This document shows positions 38,418 to 47,334 of a DNA stretch of 64,000 nucleotides, one piece after another; the first letter of the stretch is position 1, and each line of letters opens with the position of its first letter. This stretch comes from JAPOXR01 sp963662395 (GTDB lineage: Bacteria > Pseudomonadota > Alphaproteobacteria > Rhodobacterales > Rhodobacteraceae), in assembly GCA_963662395.1 (NCBI GenBank), contig OY759511.1, forward strand, positions 1,364,001 through 1,428,000, given 5' to 3'. A program made the position numbers and the translations under genes. The notes under the pieces are model-generated. The model searched no databases. It was not told the DNA's origin and saw only the letters and a program-made list of their open reading frames with translations.

Positions 38418-38438
38418 CCGGTTGATGCCGTCAACCGG
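38418..38438. promoter_or_regulatory. Candidate operator (dyad) between betC and dapA-like genes
   Basis: CCGGTTGA, TGCCG spacer, TCAACCGG: a perfect 8-bp dyad about 100 bp upstream of betC and 120 bp upstream of the divergent lyase gene. Size and position fit a dimeric repressor site that could control both. No regulator gene is adjacent. Confidence 0.4.
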
Positions 38439-38560
38439 ACGGGCAGCCCGGGAAGCGACGCCGGCTGACAATCGTCACGGCATCGGGTCGGCCTTGACAG
38501 GCCGGCCTTGCATCGGCGACTGTCAGGGAGACGGAACAGGCAGGGAATGGCAGGCAGATC

Positions 38561-39484
38561 ATGTTCAGGCTCAGCGAGGACACCAGCGGTGTTTTTGTCA
38601 TCTCGGCGACGCCGTTCGGCCCTGACGGGGCACTTGACCTGGAGGCGGTTCCGCAGCTGCTTGATTTCTATGTCGGTTGCGGGGTCAGCGGCATTACCAT
38701 CCTCGGGGTGATGGGCGAAGCCAACAAGATGACCGATTCCGAGTCGGCCGAGTTTGCTTCCCACGCGTTGCAACTGGTTGCGCAGCGCCTGCCGGTGGTG
38801 GTCGGCGTGACCCACACGGCACTGACCGCCCTGCGTGACTTGTCGCATTCGGTCATGGACCAGGGTGCGGCCGCGGTCATGCTGCAACCAATTGCCGGGT
38901 TGCAGGGCGATGACGCGGTCTTCCGCTACTTCGAACAGGCTTTCGAGGCGATCGGCCCCGGCATCCCCGTGGTCTACCAGGACTTTCCGCAAGCCAGCAA
39001 CGTCCATTTGTCGCCGGCTGCCTGGTCACGGATGGTCAATGCGTTTCCCGACATGGTGATGCTCAAGCACGAATCCTGCCCGGGGCTGCCCAAGCTCACC
39101 AGGATTCGCGAGATGGAACAGGAAGGGAAACATCGACGGACGAGCATTCTTGTCGGCAATAACGGCCTGTATTTTCCCCAGGAACTGCACCGGGGCGCCG
39201 ACGGTGCCATGACCGGTTTTGCCTATCCGGATGTCCTGGTCGGGGTCTATGACCATTTCATGGCCGGTCGCGCCAATGAGGCGGAAGATCTGTTTGATCG
39301 CTACCTGCCACTGATCCGCCACGAACAGCAGATCGGCTTCGGCCTGCCGATACGCAAGGAAATCCTCCGGCGGCGCGGCGCGCTGCGCCATGGCACGGCG
39401 CGAAAGCCGGCCTACGGGATGACCTCGACCGACCTTGTCGAACTCGACCGGTTGTTGGCCCGGGTCGATGGAGATGGCGGATAG
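38561..39484 (+). CDS. Dihydrodipicolinate synthase / N-acetylneuraminate lyase family protein
   Basis: Class I aldolase-type TIM barrel of 307 aa. Catalytic features are Tyr in IPVVYQDFPQA and the Schiff-base Lys in MVMLKHES. ISATPFGPDGALDLEAV and GITILGVMGEANKMTDSE match the N-terminal strands, although the usual GTTGE loop is GVMGE. That change argues against DapA itself, so it likely cleaves or joins pyruvate and another aldehyde or keto acid in a catabolic route. It is transcribed divergently from betC. Confidence 0.85.
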   Translation: MFRLSEDTSGVFVISATPFGPDGALDLEAVPQLLDFYVGCGVSGITILGVMGEANKMTDSESAEFASHALQLVAQRLPVVVGVTHTALTALRDLSHSVMDQGAAAVMLQPIAGLQGDDAVFRYFEQAFEAIGPGIPVVYQDFPQASNVHLSPAAWSRMVNAFPDMVMLKHESCPGLPKLTRIREMEQEGKHRRTSILVGNNGLYFPQELHRGADGAMTGFAYPDVLVGVYDHFMAGRANEAEDLFDRYLPLIRHEQQIGFGLPIRKEILRRRGALRHGTARKPAYGMTSTDLVELDRLLARVDGDGG

Positions 39485-39571
39485 CGGCACCGATCCCTGC
39501 TTGCAGTCATCGGCCTGTCGGGTTTGGCGAGGCCGCCGGCCGCACCGGCAGCCGTCGTGCCTCGGGCGGCC

Positions 39572-40801
39572 CTACCGGGCTGGCCCGATCCCGCAGATGT
39601 CGCAGATGGTCAGGAGGTAGATGCGGATCATGTCGAGATAGTCATCGCGGTCGACCCGTTCATCCGGCATGGTGTTGTAGCGACCGCCAGGCCCGCACAC
39701 CACCCCTTCCATTCCACCCTCGACATACAGATGGCCGGCATCGGTGCCATAGAAGCCGGGAGGGGTGATGGTCCCGGTTGGCTGCGCAGTGCCGCGTACC
39801 GCCTGGTAGGCAGCATTGACCGCGGTGACGATCGGCGAACCGACCGGAACCCTGAATGCCGGCATGCTGGGCTTGCCTTCCCGGGTTTCAGTCCAGACCC
39901 GTGCCGACAGGCCCGGCCATTCGGCCGTCAGCTGATCGAGCATGGCCTGGATGTCGCGCACCGCCTGCGCTTCGGTCTGGCCGGGGCCATAGCGACCGGA
40001 ACCGGAAAGGTGAACGAAATCCGCAACCTGCGGTGCCCGCCATTCGTGGAACTGGCGCGACAACGCGCCCCTGATCGTTCCGACATGGACCCGGTTGATC
40101 GACCGGACCTCGTCATCCGGAGCATCGGAAAACGTCAGGTCGGTGAGTCGCGGAACCAGTGCACAGGCTGCTCGAATTGCATCAACCGCCTCTTCCCGCT
40201 TCGACAGGTGACGGGTGATGCCCTCGAGTTCGATATGGAAGACGAATGCCGCGGCGTGCATGGTCAGGGCCTGAAGATCGGTCGGCTCCGAATTGACGAA
40301 ATAGTCGGCTCGGATCCCCTGCCTCACCGCGGCGAGAGTGCCGACGCCGCCCTGCAGCTCGCCCACGACATAGGTCAGGATCACGTCGCCCTGCGGCTGC
40401 AATCCGGCATCCATCAGGGTGCGCACGGCACATAACGAAGCGGCATCGCCTGCCTTCATGTTCGACACTCCGATCCCGTAGATGAAGTCGTCATCGATCA
40501 GGCCGCCCCAGGGATCGACTGTCCACCCTTCGGTCGCCGGGTTGGTATCGAGGTGGCCGTTGAACAGCAGGCTCTTGCCGGTGCCGGTGCCGCGCCAGGT
40601 GCCGATGGCATTGAACCGGTCGCCTTCGACCGGCTGCAGGTTGGCTTCAAGCCCCATGTCGCGCATGGTCTCCACCATGCGTTCGGCCAGCACCCGCTCT
40701 CCCGGCGTCTCGGAATAGCTCTTGCAGCGAACCATTTCAGCCAGCGTCTCAAGGCAGGCGGCCTCGTCGATGTTCCGGGCTGCATGCAGCGGGTCGGTCA
40801 T
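39572..40801 (-). CDS. M20-family amidohydrolase-like protein with altered metal site
   Basis: A 409-aa protein of the ArgE/DapE fold with catalytic and lid domains. The first His-Asp motif is kept (FNGHLDTNP), as is the EPT segment (NSEPTDL). The bridging Asp appears as Asn (GVSNMKAG where GxxDMKGG is usual), the Glu-Glu pair as GEL, and the terminal His as Asn (RYNTMPDE where AHTPDE is usual). Three of five expected zinc ligands therefore look replaced. The gene is otherwise intact and overlaps the fused ATPase gene by four bases as the last cistron of the transporter operon, so it is under translation-level coupling and probably functional in some form. Confidence 0.8.
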   Translation of the reverse strand: MTDPLHAARNIDEAACLETLAEMVRCKSYSETPGERVLAERMVETMRDMGLEANLQPVEGDRFNAIGTWRGTGTGKSLLFNGHLDTNPATEGWTVDPWGGLIDDDFIYGIGVSNMKAGDAASLCAVRTLMDAGLQPQGDVILTYVVGELQGGVGTLAAVRQGIRADYFVNSEPTDLQALTMHAAAFVFHIELEGITRHLSKREEAVDAIRAACALVPRLTDLTFSDAPDDEVRSINRVHVGTIRGALSRQFHEWRAPQVADFVHLSGSGRYGPGQTEAQAVRDIQAMLDQLTAEWPGLSARVWTETREGKPSMPAFRVPVGSPIVTAVNAAYQAVRGTAQPTGTITPPGFYGTDAGHLYVEGGMEGVVCGPGGRYNTMPDERVDRDDYLDMIRIYLLTICDICGIGPAR

Positions 40802-42459
40802 GCGGTCATTCCCCGTGCAGATATCTCGACCGGGATCGGGACCGCATCGAGCAGCTGCCTGGTATAGGAGTGGCGATCCGGGGCACGGGTCTCCGACACG
40901 TCGAACAGATCGACCAAATCTCCATGCAGCATGACCGCGATCCGGTGGGCAAGCTGGCGGACCAGGTTGAGGTCATGGGTGATGAACAGGCAGGCCGTGC
41001 CGGTCTCCTGCTGCAGATCGACCAGCAGGCGAGCCACCGATGCCTGGACAGACACGTCAAGCGAGGAGGTGATTTCATCGCAGATCACCAGCCGGGGTTC
41101 GGCGGCAAAGGCGCGGGCAATGGCCACGCGCTGTTTTTCGCCGCCGGAAAGCTCGTGCGGATACCGGTCGGCAAACTCCTCGGGCAGGAGAACGCTGCGC
41201 AGCAACTCGTCCACTCGCCGGGCCCGTTTGGAGCGCGGCACCAGATCGTAGAGCTTCAGCGGGCGCGACAGGATCTTTCCGATCGTCTGGCGCGGGTTCA
41301 GCGATGCATCGGGGTGTTGGAAGATGATCTGCACACCGCGCCGGTAGTCACGGTCGATCCGCCGTCGGCCGGAATAGGATCGCGACCCGAAACTCACCGT
41401 GCCCCCGAAATCCTGCAGCCCGGCCAGCGCCTTGGCGATCGTGGATTTTCCCGATCCGGATTCGCCGACAATTCCGAGAATTTCGCCGCTCCGCAATTCG
41501 AAGGACACATCGCGTGCGCCCTGGACAAGCTCGCGTTTCGGCTGCAGGAAACCCAGCACGTTGCTGCCCTTGCCATAGGTGACGCTCACCTCGCCAAGCG
41601 CCAGCAGCCCCTCCTCCGAGTCTGGCTGGCCGGTCACGATGCGATGATCGGGGTGCGGGACCGCGGCAACGAGATCCCGGGTATAGCTGTCCTCCGGCTG
41701 GCCGAATACCTGCTGGCAGGGGCCGAATTCGACGATCCTTCCCTGGTTGATCACCGCCACATCCTGAGCAATGCGCGAGACCAGGCCCAGATCATGCGAG
41801 ATGTACAGTGCGGTAACGCCGGTCTCACGGTGCAGATCGTCAAACAACTCCAGGATCTGCCTGGCGGTAATGACATCCAGTGCCGTCGTCGGCTCGTCGA
41901 AAATGATCATTTCGGGATTGCAGGCAAAGGCGGTTGCAATCACCACCCGCTGCTTTTCGCCTCCGGATGCCTCGTGCGGGTACCTGTTCATCATGTCTGA
42001 TGGACGGCTGATGCCGGTTCTCGCCAGCCAGGCCTCGCCCTCCTCGCGGGCCTCTTTCGGCGACAGCGACCGGTGACGGACCAGGACCTCGGCGACCTGG
42101 TCGCCGAGGCGCAGCACCGGGTTCAGCGAGGTGCCGGGATCCTGGAACACCATGCTGATCCTCCGGCCGCGCAAATCCTGGATCTCGTCGAGCGACTTTG
42201 TCCGCAGATCCTCGCCGGCCAGCAGGATTTCGCCTGAACGTTCGATGGCATTGGCCGGAAGGTAGCGCATGGTTGCCCAGGCCAGCGACGTCTTGCCGGA
42301 CCCGGATTCACCCACCAGGCCCAGTGTCCGCCCCGGCTGGATCGACAATGTGACACCGGACAGGGCCTCGACCGGACCGGCCGCGGTGCCATAGGCAAGC
42401 GAATAGTCCCGGATATCGAGCACCGGCTGGCGAATTCCGGTCTTCCCTTCCGCCGTCAT
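40798..42459 (-). CDS. Fused dual ABC ATPase (DppD-DppF type)
   Basis: Two full cassettes in 553 aa. Domain 1: Walker A GLVGESGSGKTSLAW near residue 50, SGGEKQRVVIATA, and IIFDEPTTALD. Domain 2: GIVGESGSGKSTIAK near 330, SGGEKQRVAIARA, and VICDEITSSLD, where the Walker B Asp-Glu is kept. It lacks the cysteine-bearing oligopeptide tails of its paralogue at 12407-14527. The start overlaps dppC by four bases, and the stop overlaps the M20 gene by four. It powers the importer formed with the two permeases upstream in the operon. Confidence 0.92.
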   Translation of the reverse strand: MTAEGKTGIRQPVLDIRDYSLAYGTAAGPVEALSGVTLSIQPGRTLGLVGESGSGKTSLAWATMRYLPANAIERSGEILLAGEDLRTKSLDEIQDLRGRRISMVFQDPGTSLNPVLRLGDQVAEVLVRHRSLSPKEAREEGEAWLARTGISRPSDMMNRYPHEASGGEKQRVVIATAFACNPEMIIFDEPTTALDVITARQILELFDDLHRETGVTALYISHDLGLVSRIAQDVAVINQGRIVEFGPCQQVFGQPEDSYTRDLVAAVPHPDHRIVTGQPDSEEGLLALGEVSVTYGKGSNVLGFLQPKRELVQGARDVSFELRSGEILGIVGESGSGKSTIAKALAGLQDFGGTVSFGSRSYSGRRRIDRDYRRGVQIIFQHPDASLNPRQTIGKILSRPLKLYDLVPRSKRARRVDELLRSVLLPEEFADRYPHELSGGEKQRVAIARAFAAEPRLVICDEITSSLDVSVQASVARLLVDLQQETGTACLFITHDLNLVRQLAHRIAVMLHGDLVDLFDVSETRAPDRHSYTRQLLDAVPIPVEISARGMTA

Positions 42460-43277
42460 GAACGTCGGCTCCGCGGATCAAAGACATCGCGGAGCGCGTC
42501 GCCGAACAGGTTGAAGCCCAGCGCGGCAATGGCGATGGCAATCCCTGGCACCGCAACCACCCAGGGCGATCGGTACATGTACTGTCGTGCCTCGGCGACC
42601 ATCAGGCCCCATTCGGTGCTTGGCGGTTGTGCGCCGAGACCAAGAAAGCCCAGCGTTGCACCGATCATGATCGCAAAGGAGACCCGGATTGTCGCCTCGA
42701 CGATGATCGGACCGATGGCGTTGGGGATGACTTCATGGAAAATGATATAGGCCTGGCTCTCGTCGCGGGCGATGGCTGCCAGGATGTATTCCCTGGTCCG
42801 GATCGACAGCACCGAGGAGCGGGCAATGCGCGCCATTCCGGGGGTAAATGCCACGGACACCGCCAGCATGGCCTCGCCGATGCCACCGCCGAGAATGGTG
42901 ACGATCAACAGCGTGAACAGCAGGTCCGGAACCGCAAGCAGCCCGTCGAGCGTGCGCATGATCACGCTGTCGACCCAACCCCCGGCCACTGCCGCCGTGA
43001 CTCCGATGATCGAACCTGCCAACACTCCGAGCGCGGTTGCGCCAACGCCGAAGAGGATGGTCGGGCCGGCACCGGTCAGCAGGCGTGACAGGATGTCCCG
43101 GCCGAACTGGTCGGTGCCCAGCCAGTGCGCCATCGAGGGGCCGGACAGGCGAACCGCCGGGTGAAAGGCCTGCGGGTCATAGGGTGCAACAAACGGCCCA
43201 AGCACGACCGCCAGGGCAATGATCGCCAGCAGCGCCGTGCCGACCAGTCCGGTCGGATGCCGGACCAGTTCACTCAT
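42456..43277 (-). CDS. ABC transporter permease, DppC-type
   Basis: A 273-aa inner-membrane subunit. It has an N-terminal helix (TGLVGTALLAIIALAVVLGPFV), the MAHWLGTDQFGRDILSRLLTGA motif and several hydrophobic segments. The EAA loop is AIARDESQAYIIFHEVIPNAIGP, and GFLGLGAQPPSTEWGLMVAE is near the end. It overlaps the dppB stop by eight bases and the ATPase start by four, so the operon is tightly coupled. Confidence 0.92.
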   Translation of the reverse strand: MSELVRHPTGLVGTALLAIIALAVVLGPFVAPYDPQAFHPAVRLSGPSMAHWLGTDQFGRDILSRLLTGAGPTILFGVGATALGVLAGSIIGVTAAVAGGWVDSVIMRTLDGLLAVPDLLFTLLIVTILGGGIGEAMLAVSVAFTPGMARIARSSVLSIRTREYILAAIARDESQAYIIFHEVIPNAIGPIIVEATIRVSFAIMIGATLGFLGLGAQPPSTEWGLMVAEARQYMYRSPWVVAVPGIAIAIAALGFNLFGDALRDVFDPRSRRS

Positions 43278-44220
43278 ACCGCACCCGCGGGTCCAGCGCC
43301 GCGATCACCAGATCCGACAGCAGGTTCGACAATGCGTAGACCATGGCCAGCAGCAGGGTAATGGCCTGGATCACCGGCAGGTCACGGTTTTCGAGGGCGA
43401 GAATCAGCAACCGGCCCAGCCCCGGCCAGGCAAAGATCTCCTCGACCACGATGATGCCGCCCAGGAGATAGCCGATATCAAGGGAAATGACCGCCACTGC
43501 CGGTGCCAGCGAATTCGGCAGCGCATGTCCGCGCATGACCCGCCGCTCGCGCAGCCCCTTGAGCCGGGCAGCCCGGATGTAATCGCTCGCCAGGACATCG
43601 GACATTTCCGAGCGAACCTGCCGGGCAATATGTGCGGTCAGGATCAGGCCCAGCGCGCTGGCCGGCAGGATGACATGATTGAGGAATCCGGAAACGCTCT
43701 CACCTGGCGGAATGAATCCACCAGCCGGCAGCAACGGGTTGCCTGGCGCCGCGAAAATCACCAGCAACAGCGTTGCGGTGACGAATTCCGGCATCGCGGT
43801 GCCGATATAGGCAACGAGGCTGATCCCGAGATCGGCCCTGGTGCCCCGCTTGATCGCCGCCAGCATCCCGACCGGAACCGCAACCACCGTCACCGTCACC
43901 AGCGCCGTCACCGCCAGCAATGCCGAATTCCCGAATGCAGAACCGACGACTTCCGACACCGGGAGCGACAGCCGCAGGGACATTCCGAAATCCCCCTGCA
44001 GCAAGTTGAGCAGCCACTCGAAATACTGAATGGCTGCCGGACGGTTGAGGCCCAGCCTTTCCTCCATCGCCGCCACCTGATCCGGGGTGGCATACTCGCC
44101 GAGGATCATGACGGCTGCATTGCCGGGCAGAACCATGGTGATCGCGAAAACCGCGATGGTCACGATCCACAATACCAGCACCACCGCCAGGAGACGGCGC
44201 AGCAGGTAGGCTGGGCTCAA
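43270..44220 (-). CDS. ABC transporter permease, DppB-type
   Basis: A 316-aa inner-membrane subunit beginning MSPAYLLRRLLAVVLVLWIVTIAVFAI, with the periplasmic loop NLLQGDFGMSLRLSLPVSEVV typical of DppB and about five later hydrophobic segments. The EAA loop is RAARLKGLRERRVMRGHALPNSLAP. It starts three bases after the stop of the binding-protein gene. Confidence 0.92.
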   Translation of the reverse strand: MSPAYLLRRLLAVVLVLWIVTIAVFAITMVLPGNAAVMILGEYATPDQVAAMEERLGLNRPAAIQYFEWLLNLLQGDFGMSLRLSLPVSEVVGSAFGNSALLAVTALVTVTVVAVPVGMLAAIKRGTRADLGISLVAYIGTAMPEFVTATLLLVIFAAPGNPLLPAGGFIPPGESVSGFLNHVILPASALGLILTAHIARQVRSEMSDVLASDYIRAARLKGLRERRVMRGHALPNSLAPAVAVISLDIGYLLGGIIVVEEIFAWPGLGRLLILALENRDLPVIQAITLLLAMVYALSNLLSDLVIAALDPRVRYE

Positions 44221-44223
44221 TCG

Positions 44224-45768
44224 TCAGCTCCTGTCGAGCCAGACATCTTCCACGAAGAACACCCGGTTGAGCGGATGCACGGTCCAGCCTTCAACCCAGT
44301 CGCGGCTGGCAGTCAACACATCCTGGTACATGGCGATGATATAGGGTGTGTCGCGCAGCTGAATCTCCTGGGCCTCGGCATAGATCGCCGCCCTCTCGAC
44401 GGGATCGGCAGTTGACCGTCCCCGGCGCACCAACTCGTCGAATTCCTCGTTGAACCATGCAGTATCCTCATAGGATGCCGTCGAGGTCAGGAGCAGGTTG
44501 AAGGTTGCGTCCTCCGTCGGCTGCATTCCCCAATAGGCCATGTAGAAATTGCCCTTGCGCCAGTAATTGGCCAGGTAGGTGTCATGCGGCATGGCCTCGA
44601 CCTTGATGTCGAACCCGGCTGGCCGCGCCATTTCCTTGATGGCGATTGCCACCTGGCCGCGGATCGCCGGCCGGTTCGAAGCGACCATGGTCAGGCTGAT
44701 ACCATCCGGATATCCTGCCTCGGCCAGCATCGCCTTTGCCGCCGCCGGATCATATGGGATGGCGGGGGTGTCAATGGCATACTGGAATTCCGGCGACAGG
44801 ATGTTGTCATAGGCCGGACGGCCAAGTCCCTCCAATACCAGGTCGACAAGCAGTTGCCGGTCGACCGACAATGCCAGCGCCTTCCTGACCCGCACATCAT
44901 CGAATGGCGGCTGATCCTGGCGCATCACGACATTGACGTAGCGTCCGGCCGGCACGCGCAGGGCGTTGCTGCCCTCGGCAGCGGCGATGCGGGCAAAATC
45001 CGCCTGCTGGACGTTGAGCATCACATCGACATTGCCCGAGAGGTAGTTCGCGGTTTCTGCCGCCAAATCGGGGAACAGGTGCATTTCGACCGCGTCGAGA
45101 TAGGGCTGACCTTCCTTGTAGTAGTTGTCGTTGCGAACCAGCCGGGTGATCCTCGCCGAGTCATAGCTTTCCAGCTTGAACGGTCCGGTCCCGTTGGGCT
45201 TGGTCTCGAGATCAGCCCGATCGCCGGCAAGCGCCGCCGCCGACACGATCCGCGCATTGGCATGGGCGGTGGCAATGGACAAGTCGGCATAGGGCGCGTT
45301 GAGGTTGAACTGGACGGTATGGTCATCTACCGCGACCACCGACTCGACCACATCGAGAACCGACCGGGCAGGAGAGCCGAATTCCGGATCAAGAATTGCC
45401 TCGAAGGTCGCGACCACATCGGCCGCGGTAAAGGGCGTGCCGTCATGGAAGGTCACGCCCTGGCGCAGGTTGAAGGTGAACTGGGTGGCGTCCTCATTGG
45501 CCTCCCAGCCGGTTGCCAGGTCGGGGCCTGCCGAGTTCCTGCCGGGCTCGATCCGCGTCAGCCCCGAATAGATCATGTCCACGCAGGGATATTCTGCCGG
45601 ACCGGACAGCTGCAAGACATTCAGCGTGGCAATCCGGGTCGAATGGCTGATCTTCAGCGTGCCGCCGTATTTTGGCGTTCCCGATTGCGCAAATCCGAGC
45701 GATGGCACCGCGGATGCCGCTGCCAGCCCGATCACCACCTGCCGGCGATTTGCCATTGGATATTTCAT
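44224..45768 (-). CDS. ABC transporter substrate-binding protein, family 5
   Basis: Periplasmic receptor of 514 aa. The start at 45768 (MKYPMANRRQVVIGLAAASAVPSLGFAQ) follows GAGGAGGA and gives a signal with RRQ, a weak twin-arginine-like pattern, then cleavage near FAQ-SG. Family features are TLKISHSTRIATLNVLQLSG, FTFNLRQGVTFHDGTPFTAADVVATFE (family-5 signature) and YDPAAAKAMLAEAGYPDGISL. It lies between the M24 gene (40 bp upstream) and dppB. The ligand is unknown; the operon suggests an ectoine-, hydantoin- or amino-acid-derived compound. Confidence 0.92.
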   Translation of the reverse strand: MKYPMANRRQVVIGLAAASAVPSLGFAQSGTPKYGGTLKISHSTRIATLNVLQLSGPAEYPCVDMIYSGLTRIEPGRNSAGPDLATGWEANEDATQFTFNLRQGVTFHDGTPFTAADVVATFEAILDPEFGSPARSVLDVVESVVAVDDHTVQFNLNAPYADLSIATAHANARIVSAAALAGDRADLETKPNGTGPFKLESYDSARITRLVRNDNYYKEGQPYLDAVEMHLFPDLAAETANYLSGNVDVMLNVQQADFARIAAAEGSNALRVPAGRYVNVVMRQDQPPFDDVRVRKALALSVDRQLLVDLVLEGLGRPAYDNILSPEFQYAIDTPAIPYDPAAAKAMLAEAGYPDGISLTMVASNRPAIRGQVAIAIKEMARPAGFDIKVEAMPHDTYLANYWRKGNFYMAYWGMQPTEDATFNLLLTSTASYEDTAWFNEEFDELVRRGRSTADPVERAAIYAEAQEIQLRDTPYIIAMYQDVLTASRDWVEGWTVHPLNRVFFVEDVWLDRS

Positions 45769-45808
45769 GTTGATTCCTCCTCGTTGTCGACTTGCGGCTC
45801 CCGCCGCC

Positions 45809-46987
45809 TCAGTCAATGACGGTCAATTCATCCGGCAATCCGGTCAGCACCTCGGGTGCATTCCCGGTCACCAGAAGGGTATGACCAACTCCCATTCCAA
45901 ATCCGGTATCGGAGTCGCCGATCATCACGTGATAGAACAGCGTCATACCGGGCTCGCAGACCGTCGGATTGCCAGGATAGATCATCGGTGGCACATCCAT
46001 GCTGGTCGGCGAAAAGGTGCATCCGACCGAATAGCCGGTCGCTCCGTAACGATGCTTCGAATAGCCGCCGGAATCAAGACCCTCGGCATGGGCGTCGAAA
46101 ATCTTCCCCAGCGTGCATCCCGGGCGGGCGATCTCGGTCATCCTCTCCAGGGTTGCCCGAGCCGTCTCGTACATGTGCAGCTGTCTCGGATCGGGCTTGC
46201 CGAACAGGATCGTCCACTCGGTCTTCACATTGTAGCGGCGATAGGCGACCGGATATTCCACCAGCAACTGGTCCTGTTCCTCGATCCGGCGCGGCTCGGA
46301 CACACCGCGGCCATAGGTGGCCCGAAGGCCGGAATTGAACAGCGGCGCGTTTGGCGGCATGTCGGCGCCATCGCACAGAATTGATCGCAGGTATTCCGCC
46401 TTGATCTCGGAATCGAGGATCCCCGGACGGGCAATGGCGATCACGGCCGACAATGACCGGTCAAGGATCTCGGCGGCCCTGCGGGTATAGGCAATCTCGG
46501 TTGGCGACTTGACCAGGCGAAGTCTCCGGATGAGGTGATCGTCATTCTCGAGACGGCAGAATCCGGCAAGGGCGTTCTGGACCCGCCACAGATTCCAGCC
46601 GGTCAACCCATGGGTATTGAGTTCCACCGCCACCCTCTTGCCGGCAAGGCCGAGCTCTTCGAGGATCCCCCGCAGATCGACCGCCGGATCGGCATCCTCG
46701 GCGTCCCACCAGATGCGGATATCCTCGATGGTGCTGGTCACCCTGGCCTGGACCAGGTCGGGTCGCCGGGTCAGCAGGATCACCGGATCCTCGTCGGCGG
46801 TAATGACGGCGCACTGGAAGAAGACGAACCCGCCGGTATCGTACCCGGTAAGCCAGTAATGGCTTTCCTGGGCAAATACGAGCATGGCGTCAAACCCGGC
46901 TGTCCGCAACTCACGCCGCAGACGGGCCTGTCGGTCCAGATGCTCCTCCCTGGGGAAGGGCAATGCAGAACCCGGTTCGAATGCCAT
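45809..46987 (-). CDS. M24-family hydrolase without metal ligands (ectoine hydrolase/creatinase-like)
   Basis: A 392-aa pita-bread-fold protein. The five metal-ligand positions of aminopeptidases are not acidic or His here: LLVEYPVAYRRYNVKTEW replaces the two-Asp motif, GATGYSVGCTF lacks the His, and MTLFYHVMIGD and GVGHTLLV lack both Glu. The pattern KRYH/RRYN-type followed by GYxxG, then PPxxYPGNPTVCEPGMTLFYH resembles metal-free members such as creatinase and the ectoine hydrolase DoeA as I recall them. The ATG at 46987 follows GGGAG and is preferred over upstream ones. It is the first gene of the transporter operon, so its substrate is probably what the importer brings in. Confidence 0.78.
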   Translation of the reverse strand: MAFEPGSALPFPREEHLDRQARLRRELRTAGFDAMLVFAQESHYWLTGYDTGGFVFFQCAVITADEDPVILLTRRPDLVQARVTSTIEDIRIWWDAEDADPAVDLRGILEELGLAGKRVAVELNTHGLTGWNLWRVQNALAGFCRLENDDHLIRRLRLVKSPTEIAYTRRAAEILDRSLSAVIAIARPGILDSEIKAEYLRSILCDGADMPPNAPLFNSGLRATYGRGVSEPRRIEEQDQLLVEYPVAYRRYNVKTEWTILFGKPDPRQLHMYETARATLERMTEIARPGCTLGKIFDAHAEGLDSGGYSKHRYGATGYSVGCTFSPTSMDVPPMIYPGNPTVCEPGMTLFYHVMIGDSDTGFGMGVGHTLLVTGNAPEVLTGLPDELTVID

Positions 46988-47119
46988 GTCAGCTCCCATA
47001 GTCCCGGCGGCCGGGCTTTCCCCCGTTTCGCCGATCAGGTTATAGTCGGCCCTGCATCGGGTCAACCGGCACCGATCCAGGCGGTGCTGTATGGCCCCTG
47101 ATCATAATCTTTGCGCAGT

Positions 47120-47157
47120 AGATGGCAGATGCCCCCATTATGCGACAGATGGCAGAT
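47120..47157. promoter_or_regulatory. Direct repeats in divergent promoter region
   Basis: AGATGGCAGAT occurs at 47120-47130 and again at 47147-47157, with starts 27 bp apart, inside the 350-bp region between the minus-strand transporter operon and the plus-strand carbamoylase operon. Position and repeat fit regulator binding sites, but no regulator gene is near. Confidence 0.35.
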
Positions 47158-47334
47158 ATCCGCAATGGATACAGCGGCCGCGGAGTTCACGGCAATCCCG
47201 CCACGCCATGGCGGGTCTCGCTGCTGGAACCATGACCCTGCACTCGTTGCTGCCCATGCTGCCTGCCGCCACCTGCCGGGCTGCACTCCCACCGGGCCCC
47301 GACCGCCTTCGCCACTGCATCCGGTCTCCCGGCC

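Noticed and set aside
43219..45819. Long plus-strand frames of 398 and 411 codons
   Set aside because: They are antisense to the permease and binding-protein genes and His/Arg/Gly-rich without domain features.
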